Origin: Thalassotalea sp.
GTDB lineage: Bacteria > Pseudomonadota > Gammaproteobacteria > Enterobacterales > Alteromonadaceae
Reading direction: 5' to 3'
NCBI GenBank assembly: GCA_029237915.1
Contig: JAQWHD010000032.1
Span: forward strand, 62,001 to 126,000
Length of the DNA stretch: 64,000 bases
The stretch's first letter is position 1. Every line of letters begins with the position of its first letter. Both the position numbers and the translations under genes were made by a program. Shown here piece by piece: positions 35,978-45,999 of the stretch. The notes beneath the pieces are model-generated. The model saw nothing but the letters and a program-made list of their open reading frames with translations. It did not search any database and was not told the origin of the DNA.

Positions 35978-37933
35978 TTATTTGTGTGCGAGAAAATGTG
36001 GAGGCATAGGGCAATCTAAGGTATCGGCAATTGCTCGCATCAACTCCATTTCTCTGCTAGAGAATAGCTTGTTGCTGGTTATGATATACAAGCTTGCTCT
36101 TAGTAACTTCTCTTTATCTATTGGTTTTAATGTTGATAGTATATTAAGCGCATGATCCAATTGCAGGTGATCATAACTGACCCCCGTAATGTTTAATTCT
36201 TTGCCTAACTGTAACTCGTCACTTGCAACCTTTAAAATCTTCACAAGTTTCTCTGTTGAGTTATCTGGGTAACAAAAATTTACTAGCATGGCAAAGAGCA
36301 CGTTCAGCGATGAGATATTATTTTTGATCTGTGTTGGCTTAATATACTTAGCGTTATTGTTGTTATATTCAGTGTCTAAATGGCGTAATAATATTTTTTG
36401 TAAAGCCCATTCAAAGGTGTCGACTTTTTCATCGGCATTGATTAAAAATTCCAAATTAGATTTAAATAACTGATAACGACCAAGAGTTAATTGTTTTAGG
36501 GTTGGCAGTACTAAATCTATTAATGGCAGCCTTAGTCTTACTGATAAATGTAAAACTTGATGACGTAAACTAAGTACATGATCAATGACTTTATTGTCAT
36601 TATCACCGTCGCCTTTATCTTTAATATGCTTTAGCTGTTTGGTGAGTACTTCTTGCTCTTTATTTAACAATAAACAATAAATTAATGCTCGAGCTTTAAA
36701 CGGACAATGACAGGCCTGATAAATATCTGCAGGAAGCTGCTCTATTAAATTTTGTGCATGGCTAATATTTCCAACATTAACCTTACCGACCTCAGCCATA
36801 ATTTCATTAACAATAACCGCTCCTGTTACAGCCGTAGCTACTTTCTGCGCTGGAGAGTGTCCTTGATTTGTCGCCGAGTTTTGATTGACCGAAGCACTTG
36901 CTGTTTTCTCTTTTTCTTTGCTTCGAGCCATTTTATTTTTAATAAGAAAATACGGTGATATACGCTTTATACGCTTCTCGATTGGTGGGTGAGTAGAAAA
37001 CATAGAACCAATAAATGAGCTGATACCATTACTAAAATACGCATGGCTCATTTGCGGAGCTTGCGGTGTATCTAATCTTGAACCATAGCTATGCTTTGCT
37101 ATTTTATTAAGGGCGCTAGCTATGCCGTCTTTATTACGAGTAAACTGCACCGCGGAAGCATCGGCTAAATATTCTCTTTGCCTGCTGACTGACGCTTTGA
37201 TCATATTGCCAAAAAAATTACCACCAAAACCAACCACAATTAAACTAAACCCTAAGCCTAGAATAGGCATGGCATTTTTTCTAGAACCACCTGCTGAGCG
37301 CAATAAAAAGTAACCGATATAACCAATTACTAAGATGCCATGTAATACACCTAATAAGCGCATATTTAAACGCATGTCACCATTTAATATGTGGCTAAAT
37401 TCGTGGGCAACTACGCCTTGTAACTCTTCTCTGTCTAAAGTATCAATACAGCCTTGAGTGACACCAATAACTGCATCTGAGTTCTTAAATCCAGCGGCAA
37501 AAGCATTAATACCATGTTCATCTTTCATTAAATAAATACTTGGCACAGGTGTACCAGATGCAATAGCCATTTCTTCAACCACATTCAATAGTTTGCGCTC
37601 ATTTAGTCCGCTTGCATTGTGGGTAAGTAAAGTACCGCCTAATGACTCTGCTATGGTTTTACCCCCAGCAGATAACGATAGGGTTTTATAAATACTACCC
37701 AACAAAATAACAACGGTGACACTGATGCCAATAAAGATGAAGGTTTGCCAGTCAAATTGTTGGGCTACGGTATCAGTTGAGGGCAGGGTGCCATCTTCGA
37801 TAGCAAAAAATCCAAACAGTAACATCACTAATAAATTAGTCATCACAATTAGGCTTATTATCGCTAATGAAAACAAGACAACTAAACGTGAGGTATTACG
37901 CTTAGCTTGTTGCTGTGATTGAAAAAAATCCAT
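35978..37933 (-). CDS. M48-family (HtpX-like) membrane metallopeptidase with long C-terminal domain
   Basis: A 651-residue protein. Two membrane helices (about 17-45 and 65-82) precede the M48 catalytic part with zinc motif HEFSH (177-181) and a later ExxxxD-type segment (REYLADASAVQF). Two further helices lie near 193-240. The second half (about 345-651) is a helical extension not present in HtpX itself, which is about 290 residues. It follows lemA immediately, a known pairing. The likely job is membrane-protein quality control at the inner membrane; substrates are unknown. Confidence 0.88.
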   Translation of the reverse strand: MDFFQSQQQAKRNTSRLVVLFSLAIISLIVMTNLLVMLLFGFFAIEDGTLPSTDTVAQQFDWQTFIFIGISVTVVILLGSIYKTLSLSAGGKTIAESLGGTLLTHNASGLNERKLLNVVEEMAIASGTPVPSIYLMKDEHGINAFAAGFKNSDAVIGVTQGCIDTLDREELQGVVAHEFSHILNGDMRLNMRLLGVLHGILVIGYIGYFLLRSAGGSRKNAMPILGLGFSLIVVGFGGNFFGNMIKASVSRQREYLADASAVQFTRNKDGIASALNKIAKHSYGSRLDTPQAPQMSHAYFSNGISSFIGSMFSTHPPIEKRIKRISPYFLIKNKMARSKEKEKTASASVNQNSATNQGHSPAQKVATAVTGAVIVNEIMAEVGKVNVGNISHAQNLIEQLPADIYQACHCPFKARALIYCLLLNKEQEVLTKQLKHIKDKGDGDNDNKVIDHVLSLRHQVLHLSVRLRLPLIDLVLPTLKQLTLGRYQLFKSNLEFLINADEKVDTFEWALQKILLRHLDTEYNNNNAKYIKPTQIKNNISSLNVLFAMLVNFCYPDNSTEKLVKILKVASDELQLGKELNITGVSYDHLQLDHALNILSTLKPIDKEKLLRASLYIITSNKLFSSREMELMRAIADTLDCPMPPHFLAHK

Positions 37934-38530
37934 TTAAAAAGAAACTTTTGGTGCGGCCTGTATTGCTACGCTGTCTTCAAATTCTAGCAAGGTAGCATCT
38001 TGACTGTGACCAAATCGGCCAGCGAAAAAGTTTTGCGGGAAACTTTGCTTGTAAGTATTGTAAGCCATTACTTGGTCGTTAAAACCTTGACGAGAAAAAC
38101 CAACTCTATTTTCAGTGCTGATCAACTCTTCACTAACCTGCATCATATTTTCATTGGCTTTTAAATCTGGGTAGGCTTCCATCACCACATTAAGTTTACC
38201 CATTGCTTGATTTAACGCGCCTTCGGCGCCCATTAACGAATTCATTGCACTGGCACTACCCGGTTGCGAGGCTGCAGCAGATAAACCTTCAACTGCGTTA
38301 TTCCTTGCGGCAATAACAGCTTCTAAGGTTTCACTTTCGTGCTTCATATAGGCCTTCGCTGTTTCAACCAAGTTAGGGATCAAATCGTAACGTCGCTTCA
38401 ACTGAACTTCAATTTGCGCGAAAGCATTTTGGTAACGATTTTTTAGAGCAACAAGCTGATTAAATATCCCGATAATATAGAAAACAGCCGCTGCAACAAC
38501 AATCCAAAAAATGATGGTAGACATATCCAT
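37934..38530 (-). CDS. lemA: LemA-family protein
   Basis: A 198-residue LemA protein with one N-terminal membrane helix (about 7-25) and a long helical body with the signature [35 protein letters not shown] and ARNNA. Its stop is directly next to the ATG of the M48 peptidase gene, so both are certainly cotranscribed. LemA-peptidase pairs are common, and LemA is thought to present or scaffold at the membrane; its precise role is not established. Confidence 0.93.
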   Translation of the reverse strand: MDMSTIIFWIVVAAAVFYIIGIFNQLVALKNRYQNAFAQIEVQLKRRYDLIPNLVETAKAYMKHESETLEAVIAARNNAVEGLSAAASQPGSASAMNSLMGAEGALNQAMGKLNVVMEAYPDLKANENMMQVSEELISTENRVGFSRQGFNDQVMAYNTYKQSFPQNFFAGRFGHSQDATLLEFEDSVAIQAAPKVSF

Positions 38531-38897
38531 GTTAATCCCTAAAAAAGTAAATGTTTTGTTAATATTGATATTAACTTATCGGGTAATGATGAATAGCGCA
38601 AGAAAAATCAAGGAGGTCAGATCAACTTGAAATGTAGTCGTAATTATTTACTCGTTATGGCTTTGTTTCAGGCAAAAAAATGCCAGTCAAAGGTGACTGG
38701 CATTAGCCAAAAGGCATTTACAATCTCAGGGCGAGAAATAACTAAAATTAGTTAGTGTTAATACAGTAACAATTTATTAACTCTGAAGTTGTTACCAAAA
38801 TGTAATTAAGGTTAGTAACTTGTACAGAGTGTTGTGGTTAACATTGCGCACTAAATACTTAACCACTATAAGCTCTGTATTTCTGACAAATGAAATA
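38531..38897. other. Gap between lemA and the stomatin genes
   Basis: About 370 bp between two minus-strand units. It holds the terminator of the stomatin operon (38671-38704) and, to its left, the presumed lemA promoter region with a small palindrome TTAATATTGATATTAA near 38560. No gene is seen. Confidence 0.6.
38671..38704 (-). terminator. Intrinsic terminator of the nfeD-stomatin operon
   Basis: On the minus strand AATGCCAGTCA / TGACTGGCATT with a 4-base loop is followed by TTTTTGCC. Confidence 0.88.
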
Positions 38898-39842
38898 CTA
38901 TTTTTTGTTAGTATTCAATCCCATAGTAGACATCCATTGGTTATAGTCAAGTAAGTTGGCAGGTAAAATCACTTTTCTATTTTCTTTGCTTAAACCCTGC
39001 ATTTGCTTTAAGTATTGTTCGCTTAATTGCATTTCTAAGGCTTGTTTACCGCCATCTTGGTTAATTACATTAGCAACTTTGATAATCGAATCTGCGGTTG
39101 CTTTAGCAAGCGCGATGATCTCTGAAGCTTTACCTTCAGCAGAGTTAATACGGCGTTGTTTTTCACCTTCAGAGATATTAATAGTTTCGCGCTTAATACC
39201 TTCCGAGCGATTGATCACTGACTGCTTATCACCTTCACTTTTAGCCATAATAGCTCGGCGCTCACGCTCAGCATTAACTTGCATTTCCATGGCAAGTCTT
39301 ACCGTTTGTGGTGGTGTAATGTTTTTAATCTCGTAACGATGTACTCTAATACCCCAAGCTTCACCAGCCTTATCCAGTACTTCAACTACTTTTGCCGAGA
39401 TAACGTCACGCTCTTCAAAGGTACGGTCTAGATCTAAAGTACCAATAACAGATCGAGTCGTTGTTTGTGCAAGTTGCATCGCAGCAAAACGGTAATCAAC
39501 GATGCCATAACTTGATTTGATTGGCTCAGTTACCGAAATATAAATTACGCCATCAACTTCAACGTTAACTTCATCTCTTGAGAAGCACTCTTGTGGTGGT
39601 ACATCGATGGTTTCTTCTTTTAAATCTTGGATATAAGCAACACGATCAATAAATGGTAGTAGCGCATGAAATCCAGCATCAAGGGTTTTTGAGTATTTAC
39701 CTAAACGCTCAACCACATAAGCTGATTTAGTTGGTACTAAACAAATGGATTGAAACAGTTTAATTATAAAAATAAGGAATATTGCTCCCCAGATAAAAAA
39801 TACTGCTAAATCCGTTGGATGATAGTTTTGTAAAAGTTCCAT
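38898..39842 (-). CDS. Stomatin/paraslipin-type SPFH protein (second copy)
   Basis: A 314-residue membrane-anchored protein: one hydrophobic segment (about 12-32), then the SPFH/band 7 domain (STKSAYVVERLGKYSKTLDAGFHALLPFIDRVAY) and a charged coiled-coil region with repeated SEGxKQ units (about 200-260). It belongs to the QmcA/paraslipin branch. SPFH proteins form large ring or cage assemblies that often work with membrane proteases. It overlaps the preceding paralogue by one base (TAATG), so the two are cotranslated and may form hetero-oligomers. Confidence 0.9.
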   Translation of the reverse strand: MELLQNYHPTDLAVFFIWGAIFLIFIIKLFQSICLVPTKSAYVVERLGKYSKTLDAGFHALLPFIDRVAYIQDLKEETIDVPPQECFSRDEVNVEVDGVIYISVTEPIKSSYGIVDYRFAAMQLAQTTTRSVIGTLDLDRTFEERDVISAKVVEVLDKAGEAWGIRVHRYEIKNITPPQTVRLAMEMQVNAERERRAIMAKSEGDKQSVINRSEGIKRETINISEGEKQRRINSAEGKASEIIALAKATADSIIKVANVINQDGGKQALEMQLSEQYLKQMQGLSKENRKVILPANLLDYNQWMSTMGLNTNKK

Positions 39843-40777
39843 TATTTCGCTCCTTGTACTGCTGTTGTTACTTTGTCCATGCCTTCAAAGAAGCCTTCTA
39901 ATTTTGCTATCTCAGCAGGTAAAATTGAAACATCTGCTTTATCTAATACTGCGCCGGTTTGCTGGATAAACTCTTGCATTAAGCGCATTTTAATTGCGTC
40001 ATCCCCACAAGGTGCATTAGCTGCCTCGGCAATTAATTCCATACCTTGGGCTGTAGCTTCAGCGATAATTTCAATTTCTTTAGCTCGGCCTTCGGCTTCG
40101 TTAATTTGTCTTTGTTTATCACCTTCAGATAAGTTGATTGCTTCTTGTCTGTCACCTTCAGATAAATTAATCATAGAGTCACGAGCCGCATTGGCTAAAG
40201 TAATTTCAGCACGTTTTTTGCGCTCGGCTTCCATTTGCTTTTCTAGGGTGTGAATAACATTTAGTGATGGCGTTATATTACGAACTTCATAACGTAATAC
40301 TTTTATGCCCCAAGGATCAGAGGCTTTATCAATTTCACGTACGATAGTGACATTTAAAGTGTCACGCTCTGAGAAGGTCTGGCTCAAACTAAGCTTACCA
40401 ATTTCACTACGCATAGTAGTTTGCGCTAGGTTGATGCTGGCGCGGCGATAATCTTCGATTCCATAACTGGCTTTGGCACCATCCATTACTTTAATGTAAA
40501 CCAAGCCGTCTACGTCAATTTGAATATTGTCTTTAGAGATACAGCTTTGCGCTGGAATATCTAATACTTGTTCACGCGTTTCATGGCGATAGGCCACTCG
40601 GTCAAAAAACGGAATTAAAAAATGTAACCCCGGATGCATTACTGCGCGGAATTTACCTAATCGTTCAATGACGCAGACTTCGCGCATTTCAACAATAAGG
40701 ATTAATTTAACTAAAATAAACAATAAGCCTAACAGGGCTAAAGTAAAAACAAACACATGACTCTCCTTTTGGGACAA
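39842..40777 (-). CDS. Stomatin/paraslipin-type SPFH protein (first copy)
   Basis: A 311-residue paralogue of the next gene, with one N-terminal hydrophobic segment (about 8-28), an SPFH domain (REVCVIERLGKFRAVMHPGLHFLIPFFDRVAYRH) and the same SEGDRQ/SEGDKQ coiled-coil repeats (about 205-240). GGAG lies before the ATG. Tandem duplication and divergence are clear at the protein level. It follows the nfeD-type gene, the usual partner of stomatins. Confidence 0.9.
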   Translation of the reverse strand: MSQKESHVFVFTLALLGLLFILVKLILIVEMREVCVIERLGKFRAVMHPGLHFLIPFFDRVAYRHETREQVLDIPAQSCISKDNIQIDVDGLVYIKVMDGAKASYGIEDYRRASINLAQTTMRSEIGKLSLSQTFSERDTLNVTIVREIDKASDPWGIKVLRYEVRNITPSLNVIHTLEKQMEAERKKRAEITLANAARDSMINLSEGDRQEAINLSEGDKQRQINEAEGRAKEIEIIAEATAQGMELIAEAANAPCGDDAIKMRLMQEFIQQTGAVLDKADVSILPAEIAKLEGFFEGMDKVTTAVQGAK

Positions 40778-40888
40778 CTAGTCCATATTATAATTTTTTA
40801 TACAGGGAATATTGTTGGCCTAGTTATATATTAATCGCTCTACATAAATAGTCTTTATTAATATTTTAACTTGGCTTAAATTCTGGGC

Positions 40889-41341
40889 TTAACTAAGTTT
40901 TTCTACTACATAAGAAATGTTTTCTCGGCAGACAATTTTTACCTTCTCGCCAGTAACAATCTCAGTTCCATCTCCAAGCGCACTCCAACTACTACCTTGA
41001 AATTGTATGCGACCTTTTTTATTCCCTGGTCCAATGGTTTCAAGTACATCTACTTCTTCACCAAAGACATCTAAATTTTCATCGGTATTTTCAATGGTGC
41101 TATCTCCGCCAACCAATTTTTGGCTAACATTACGAAAAAGTAGCAGTAGGGAAATAGAGACAATAAACCATAGCGTAAAAGCGTGTATCCAATTGTCGAT
41201 GATTTCTAGCTGTAATGTGATAGCGACAACTAAAGCTGATGTACCAAGAAAAACCACAATACCACCAGGTAAAATCAGCTCTGCTAGCATCAGAAATATA
41301 CCAACACTACCCCAAGCTAATACGTCATTACTCATTTCCAT
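40889..41341 (-). CDS. NfeD-family membrane protein
   Basis: A 150-residue short NfeD protein: two or three membrane helices (about 7-75, with LMLAELILPGGIVVFLGTSALVVAI) and a C-terminal OB-fold domain (GRIQFQGSSWSALGDGTEIVTGEKVKIVCRENISYVVE). I take the ATG at 41341, with GGAGAG upstream; ATGs at 41353 and 41335 are alternatives. Short NfeD proteins are stomatin partners. It heads the minus-strand operon with the two SPFH genes. Confidence 0.88.
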   Translation of the reverse strand: MEMSNDVLAWGSVGIFLMLAELILPGGIVVFLGTSALVVAITLQLEIIDNWIHAFTLWFIVSISLLLLFRNVSQKLVGGDSTIENTDENLDVFGEEVDVLETIGPGNKKGRIQFQGSSWSALGDGTEIVTGEKVKIVCRENISYVVEKLS

Positions 41342-41632
41342 TGTTCTCTCCATGTTATCTAGAGGTTTGTTAACCTCAACTAATTATTACCACACCGCAT
41401 TGTTAATTAGTTGTAAATTAATATAGCAGGTATAATTTAAAATTGCGACATATTATGTCAAGATCGGTTTTAATCATACCTATCTGCTTGATGTCTTTTA
41501 TTCTGATTCAGTATGTAAGTGCAGTTGTTTGTAGGTTGTAAACATTGCTAAAGTGAGTAAACTTAAATAATACTGATTTGATTAAATTTATTAAGAAATG
41601 CTTCGTGATATTCGTCGATCAAGGAATAGATC

Positions 41633-42367
41633 TTGTCTGAAAATAAACCAAAAAACATTCAACAACATAGTGATAATAATCAACATTTAAACCTTAAGGA
41701 CAGTGCCTTATGGATTGCTGCTCTTTATTTGCCAACGTTTTTTCTGAGTATTGCTTATGGTATTTATGTAAGTAGCCAAGCAAGCATAACTGATCCTGCT
41801 GCATGGTTCAGTGATGGCGATATACTAAGTGGCTTTGGTATCTTAATGGCGCTGGTTACTTTACCTGTTTTATACTTAGCTACTCAAAAACTAACATTTA
41901 ATCAGCGTATTAGTTTTTTCGCCTTAGCCAATAAGTTTGACTCTAAAGAATTTTATCCTTGGCTTGTGATCACTTTAGTGTTTCTCAGTTTTTGGTGGGC
42001 CGTTAACTCAATATTCGATATTGAACCTCCTGACATCATGCTAAATATAATGCAAACAACTGAATATATTTGGTTGCTAGTTTTATCTATCTGTATCGTG
42101 GCGCCGATATTCGAAGAGCTGGTCTTTCGTGGTTTTATTTTTGCTCGCTTACAACGTTCTGTATTAGGGAAAAGTGGAGCGTTGATACTGACCAGCCTTA
42201 TCTTTACTCTTATTCATTCTCAATACCAAGGTATTGAATTATTTGCGCTATTTACCTTTGCCATATTATTAGGGCTAATAAGAATTAAAACCAATAATAT
42301 TAAATATTGTATTTTAATTCACGCACTTAACAATACTTTGTCACTTATGGCATTGTATTTACTTTAA
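41633..42367 (+). CDS. CPBP-family intramembrane metalloprotease
   Basis: A 244-residue protein with about six to eight membrane helices and the CPBP (CAAX protease/bacteriocin-processing, Abi) motifs: EELVFRG at about 163-169, a histidine in FTLIHSQYQG and another in ILIHALNNT near the C-terminus. The start is TTG at 41633, seven bases after AAGGA. The substrate is unknown; the family includes immunity proteins and prenyl-protein endopeptidases. It stands alone, divergent from the nfeD operon. Confidence 0.85.
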   Translation: MSENKPKNIQQHSDNNQHLNLKDSALWIAALYLPTFFLSIAYGIYVSSQASITDPAAWFSDGDILSGFGILMALVTLPVLYLATQKLTFNQRISFFALANKFDSKEFYPWLVITLVFLSFWWAVNSIFDIEPPDIMLNIMQTTEYIWLLVLSICIVAPIFEELVFRGFIFARLQRSVLGKSGALILTSLIFTLIHSQYQGIELFALFTFAILLGLIRIKTNNIKYCILIHALNNTLSLMALYLL

Positions 42368-42369
42368 AT

Positions 42370-42403
42370 AAAAAAAACCGCAGTTGCTTGCACATCTGCG
42401 GTT
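42370..42403 (-). terminator. Intrinsic terminator of the hut operon
   Basis: On the minus strand AACCGCAG / CTGCGGTT with a 12-base loop is followed by a run of T. It lies 25 bp after the hutU stop. Confidence 0.85.
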
Positions 42404-42428
42404 CATAATCCTAGTTTAACTTTCTAGC

Positions 42429-44441
42429 TTACAATGATAAATTATTTAAAATATCGTCATCAACTAAGTTCGCTAAGGTTACTTTTAATTTAGGTGTTCT
42501 CGCCATTTCGCGTTTAATGGCAAAGTTAGCTTCTTCGTTTCGTGCCCAACTGCGTCTAGCAATACCGTTATTTACATCAAATAACAGCATAGATTTAAGA
42601 CGACGCTCAGCATCAGCAGTGCCGTCAAGCAACATACCAAAGCCGCCGTTTGTCACTTCACCCCAACCAACACCACCGCCATTATGGATAGAAACCCATG
42701 TTGCACCGCGGAAACTGTCACCAATGACATTGTGGATTGCCATATCTGCGGTAAAGCGGCTGCCATCATAAATGTTCGATGTTTCACGATACGGTGAATC
42801 TGTACCACTTACATCATGGTGATCACGACCTAATACCACAGGGCCAATTTCGCCGCTATTTATGGCATCGTTAAATGCTTTGGCAATTTCAATACGGCCC
42901 TGCGCATCGGCATAAAGAATTCGAGCTTGTGAGCCAACCACTAATTTGTTTTGCTTAGCGTCTTTGATCCAAGTGATATTGTCTTGCATTTGTTGTTGAA
43001 TTTCAGCAGGAGACTCTTCCATAATCTTGGTTAGCACTCGAGCAGCAATCGCATCGGTTTTATCTAAATCTTCTGATTTACCAGAAGCACATACCCAGCG
43101 GAATGGCCCAAAGCCATAGTCGAAACACATAGGCCCAAGAATATCTTGCACATATGAAGGGTATTTAAAGTCTATGCCATTTTCAGCCATTACATCGCCA
43201 CCAGCGCGAGATGCTTCAAGTAAGAAGGCATTGCCGTAGTCGAAGAAATAAGTACCACGAGCGGTATGCTTATTAACTGCATCAGCGTGACGCTTCAAGG
43301 TTTCTTGTACTTTAACTTTGAACAGTTCTGGCTCTTCACGAATTAATCGATTAGATTCTTCATAGCTAATGTCTACTGGGTAATAACCGCCTGACCAAGG
43401 GTTATGTAAAGATGTTTGGTCTGAGCCTAAATGAACAAAAACTTGGTGCTCATAAAAAGCTTCCCAAACATCGACAATATTACCGATGTAAGCAATCGAT
43501 ACCACTTCTTTGTTCGCTTGCGCTTCTTTAACACGACTAATAAGCGCATCCATGTTATCGATAAGTTCATCAACCCAGCCTTGCTGATGACGTTTAATTG
43601 CAGCTTTTGGATTTACTTCAGCACATACGGTAACGCACTTGGCAATGTTACCTGCTTTTGGTTGAGCGCCACTCATGCCGCCTAAACCTGCGGTAAGGAA
43701 AATTTTACCTTGAGAGGTTTCTCCTTCGTTTAGAACTTTACGAAATGCATTCATCACAGTAATAGTGGTGCCGTGAACAATACCTTGTGGACCAATATAC
43801 ATAAATGAACCGGCAGTCATTTGTCCGTATTGAGTAACACCTAAAGCGTTAAACTTTTCCCAGTCATCTGGTTGCGAGTAGTTAGGGATCATCATACCGT
43901 TAGTAACAACAACGCGCGGTGCTTCTGTAGATGACGGAAACAAGCCCATAGGGTGCCCAGAGTATAAATGTAGTGTTTGATCACTTTCCATTTCACTTAA
44001 ATATTTCATCGCTAACAAATATTGTGCCCAGTTTTGGAAAACTGCACCATTGCCGCCATAAGTAATAAGTTCTTCTGGGTGTTGTGCCACCGCTGGATCT
44101 AAGTTGTTTTCGACCATTAGCATGATGGCTGCCGCTTGCTCACATTTTGCTGGGTAGTCTGAAACGCAGCGTGCTTTTAATTCATAGTTCGGTTTGAAGC
44201 GATACATATAAATGCGGCCAAAATCTTTTAATTCCTGAGCAAACTCTTGCGCTAATTCTTGATGCCATTCTTTTGGGAAGTAACGCAGAGCATTTCTTAA
44301 TGCCAACTGTTTTTCGTCACTATTTAAAATGTCCTTACGTTTAGGCGCACGGTTAGCGTCCTGTGGGTAAGGCTTAGCGCTGGGTAATTCAGTTGGAATA
44401 CCTTGCTTAATTTGTTGTTGAAAATCGGTTAAATTTGTCAT
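42429..44441 (-). CDS. hutU: Urocanate hydratase, long (animal UROC1-like) form
   Basis: Converts urocanate to imidazolone propionate using tightly bound NAD. Family stretches include GLGGMSGAQPKAG (nucleotide binding), DHHDVSGTDSPYRETSNI and HNGGGVGWGEVTNGGFGM. The 670-residue length exceeds the usual bacterial enzyme of about 555 residues. The extra N-terminal part, with EKQLALRNALRYFP and AQEFAQELKDFGRIYMYRF, resembles the vertebrate enzyme (about 676 residues). I take the ATG at 44441 with GGAAAG upstream; an ATG at 44453 is possible. It follows hutH by 15-30 bp in the hutC-hutH-hutU operon. Confidence 0.95.
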   Translation of the reverse strand: MTNLTDFQQQIKQGIPTELPSAKPYPQDANRAPKRKDILNSDEKQLALRNALRYFPKEWHQELAQEFAQELKDFGRIYMYRFKPNYELKARCVSDYPAKCEQAAAIMLMVENNLDPAVAQHPEELITYGGNGAVFQNWAQYLLAMKYLSEMESDQTLHLYSGHPMGLFPSSTEAPRVVVTNGMMIPNYSQPDDWEKFNALGVTQYGQMTAGSFMYIGPQGIVHGTTITVMNAFRKVLNEGETSQGKIFLTAGLGGMSGAQPKAGNIAKCVTVCAEVNPKAAIKRHQQGWVDELIDNMDALISRVKEAQANKEVVSIAYIGNIVDVWEAFYEHQVFVHLGSDQTSLHNPWSGGYYPVDISYEESNRLIREEPELFKVKVQETLKRHADAVNKHTARGTYFFDYGNAFLLEASRAGGDVMAENGIDFKYPSYVQDILGPMCFDYGFGPFRWVCASGKSEDLDKTDAIAARVLTKIMEESPAEIQQQMQDNITWIKDAKQNKLVVGSQARILYADAQGRIEIAKAFNDAINSGEIGPVVLGRDHHDVSGTDSPYRETSNIYDGSRFTADMAIHNVIGDSFRGATWVSIHNGGGVGWGEVTNGGFGMLLDGTADAERRLKSMLLFDVNNGIARRSWARNEEANFAIKREMARTPKLKVTLANLVDDDILNNLSL

Positions 44442-44468
44442 TATGCTTTCCATTTTTACGCCCTATAA

Positions 44469-45986
44469 TTAAACTTTAACGCTAACGTTAAACGCGCGCG
44501 ATTTAACCAGTTTTATCAGCGCATCGATATCAGGTTTTAATAATCTATCTTCTTCAAGCATGTCAACTTTAGCTCTAATAATGGCAAAGTTTTCCTCGAT
44601 GATGTCAGAGCACTTGTTTGGTCGTCTAAACTCAATTGCTTGAGCGGCATACATTAATTCAATGGCAAAAATCTTATCGACATTACCTAATATTTGGTTA
44701 AGCTGTCTGCCTGAAATGCTACCCATAGATACGTGATCTTCTTGTCCCATAGAGGTTGGTATACTGTCAGCTGATGGAGGAAAACATAAAGATTTGTTTT
44801 CTGTTACCAAAGCGGCTGTTGCATATTGTGGGATCATCATGCCTGAGTTCAAGCCACCGGCTTTAGTTAACAATCGCGGTAAACCATGCAACCCTTCCAA
44901 TAATAAATAACAACGTCTGTCGGAAATATTACCCAGTTCTGCGGCGGCAATAGATGCATAATCTAACACCATAGCTAATGGTTGACCGTGGAAACTACCA
45001 CCAGAAATTGCTTCCTCACTACTGATTACAATTGGATTGTCAGTAACCGAGTTCATCTCTATTTCAGCCATTTCTTTTAAATGGTTATAAGCATTTCGCG
45101 ATGCGCCGTGTACTTGCGGAATACATCTTAATGAATAAGGATCTTGTACACGAATACAATCTTTGTGGTTGGCCATATTTTCTGAGTCTTTAAAAAAGGC
45201 TCTCATACGAGCTGCAACTTGTAAGTTGCCGGCGAACGCACGAGTTTGATGAAGCTCGTCTCTAAATGGCGATTCACTGCCTTGCATACCTTCAATACTC
45301 ATGGCACCGGTTAAGTCTGCTAAGTCCAATAAATAACGCATTTTAGATAATGCGGTTATGGCATGGGATAAAATAAACTGGGTACCATTGATAAGCGCCA
45401 AACCTTCTTTGGCGTGTAAATCCATTATCTCTAGACCATGCTGTTTTAGTAAATCAGCTGCTGGGACAACTTTATCGTTTTGTCCTTCTTCACTTTGCCA
45501 GAACTCCCCTTCACCAATTAACGGTAAAAATAAATGAGAAAGTGGCGCTAAATCACCTGAAGCCCCAACAGAGCCTTGTTCAGGAACAACAGGAATTAAA
45601 TCTAAATCAATAAAGGCTAGCATGCGCTCAACAACGTCAAGACGGATACCTGAAAAGCCACGACTTAATGCGTGAACTTTAGTGATCAACATCAGCTTTG
45701 AAATCGACTTAGCAATCGGTTCACCTACACCAACCGCGTGGGTAATGAGTAGATTCTTTTGCAATAAATTGGTGTCACCCGGTGAAATTTGGGTATCACA
45801 CAGAGGGCCGAAACCAGTATTTATACCATATACGGCTTTGTCTGAGCTCGCCATTACTTCGACTCTTTGTCGACTTTTATTGATTTGATCTAATGCTTCT
45901 TGGCAAAGCTCTGCTTTAATACTGCCATCGGCAATACCACAGACAATATCAAGGTTTAGGGTGTCTACACCATATTTAAAGGTCAT
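44469..45986 (-). CDS. hutH: Histidine ammonia-lyase
   Basis: A 505-residue histidase, the first step of histidine breakdown (histidine to urocanate plus ammonia). The self-formed MIO cofactor arises from Ala-Ser-Gly in GSVGASGDLAPLSH. I start at the ATG at 45986, with GGA seven bases upstream and a typical N-terminus; a start at 46025 would run into hutC. It is 14 bp downstream of hutC and just upstream of hutU, on one transcript. Induction by urocanate via HutC is expected. Confidence 0.97.
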   Translation of the reverse strand: MTFKYGVDTLNLDIVCGIADGSIKAELCQEALDQINKSRQRVEVMASSDKAVYGINTGFGPLCDTQISPGDTNLLQKNLLITHAVGVGEPIAKSISKLMLITKVHALSRGFSGIRLDVVERMLAFIDLDLIPVVPEQGSVGASGDLAPLSHLFLPLIGEGEFWQSEEGQNDKVVPAADLLKQHGLEIMDLHAKEGLALINGTQFILSHAITALSKMRYLLDLADLTGAMSIEGMQGSESPFRDELHQTRAFAGNLQVAARMRAFFKDSENMANHKDCIRVQDPYSLRCIPQVHGASRNAYNHLKEMAEIEMNSVTDNPIVISSEEAISGGSFHGQPLAMVLDYASIAAAELGNISDRRCYLLLEGLHGLPRLLTKAGGLNSGMMIPQYATAALVTENKSLCFPPSADSIPTSMGQEDHVSMGSISGRQLNQILGNVDKIFAIELMYAAQAIEFRRPNKCSDIIEENFAIIRAKVDMLEEDRLLKPDIDALIKLVKSRAFNVSVKV

Positions 45987-45999
45987 ATCGAATTCCAAA

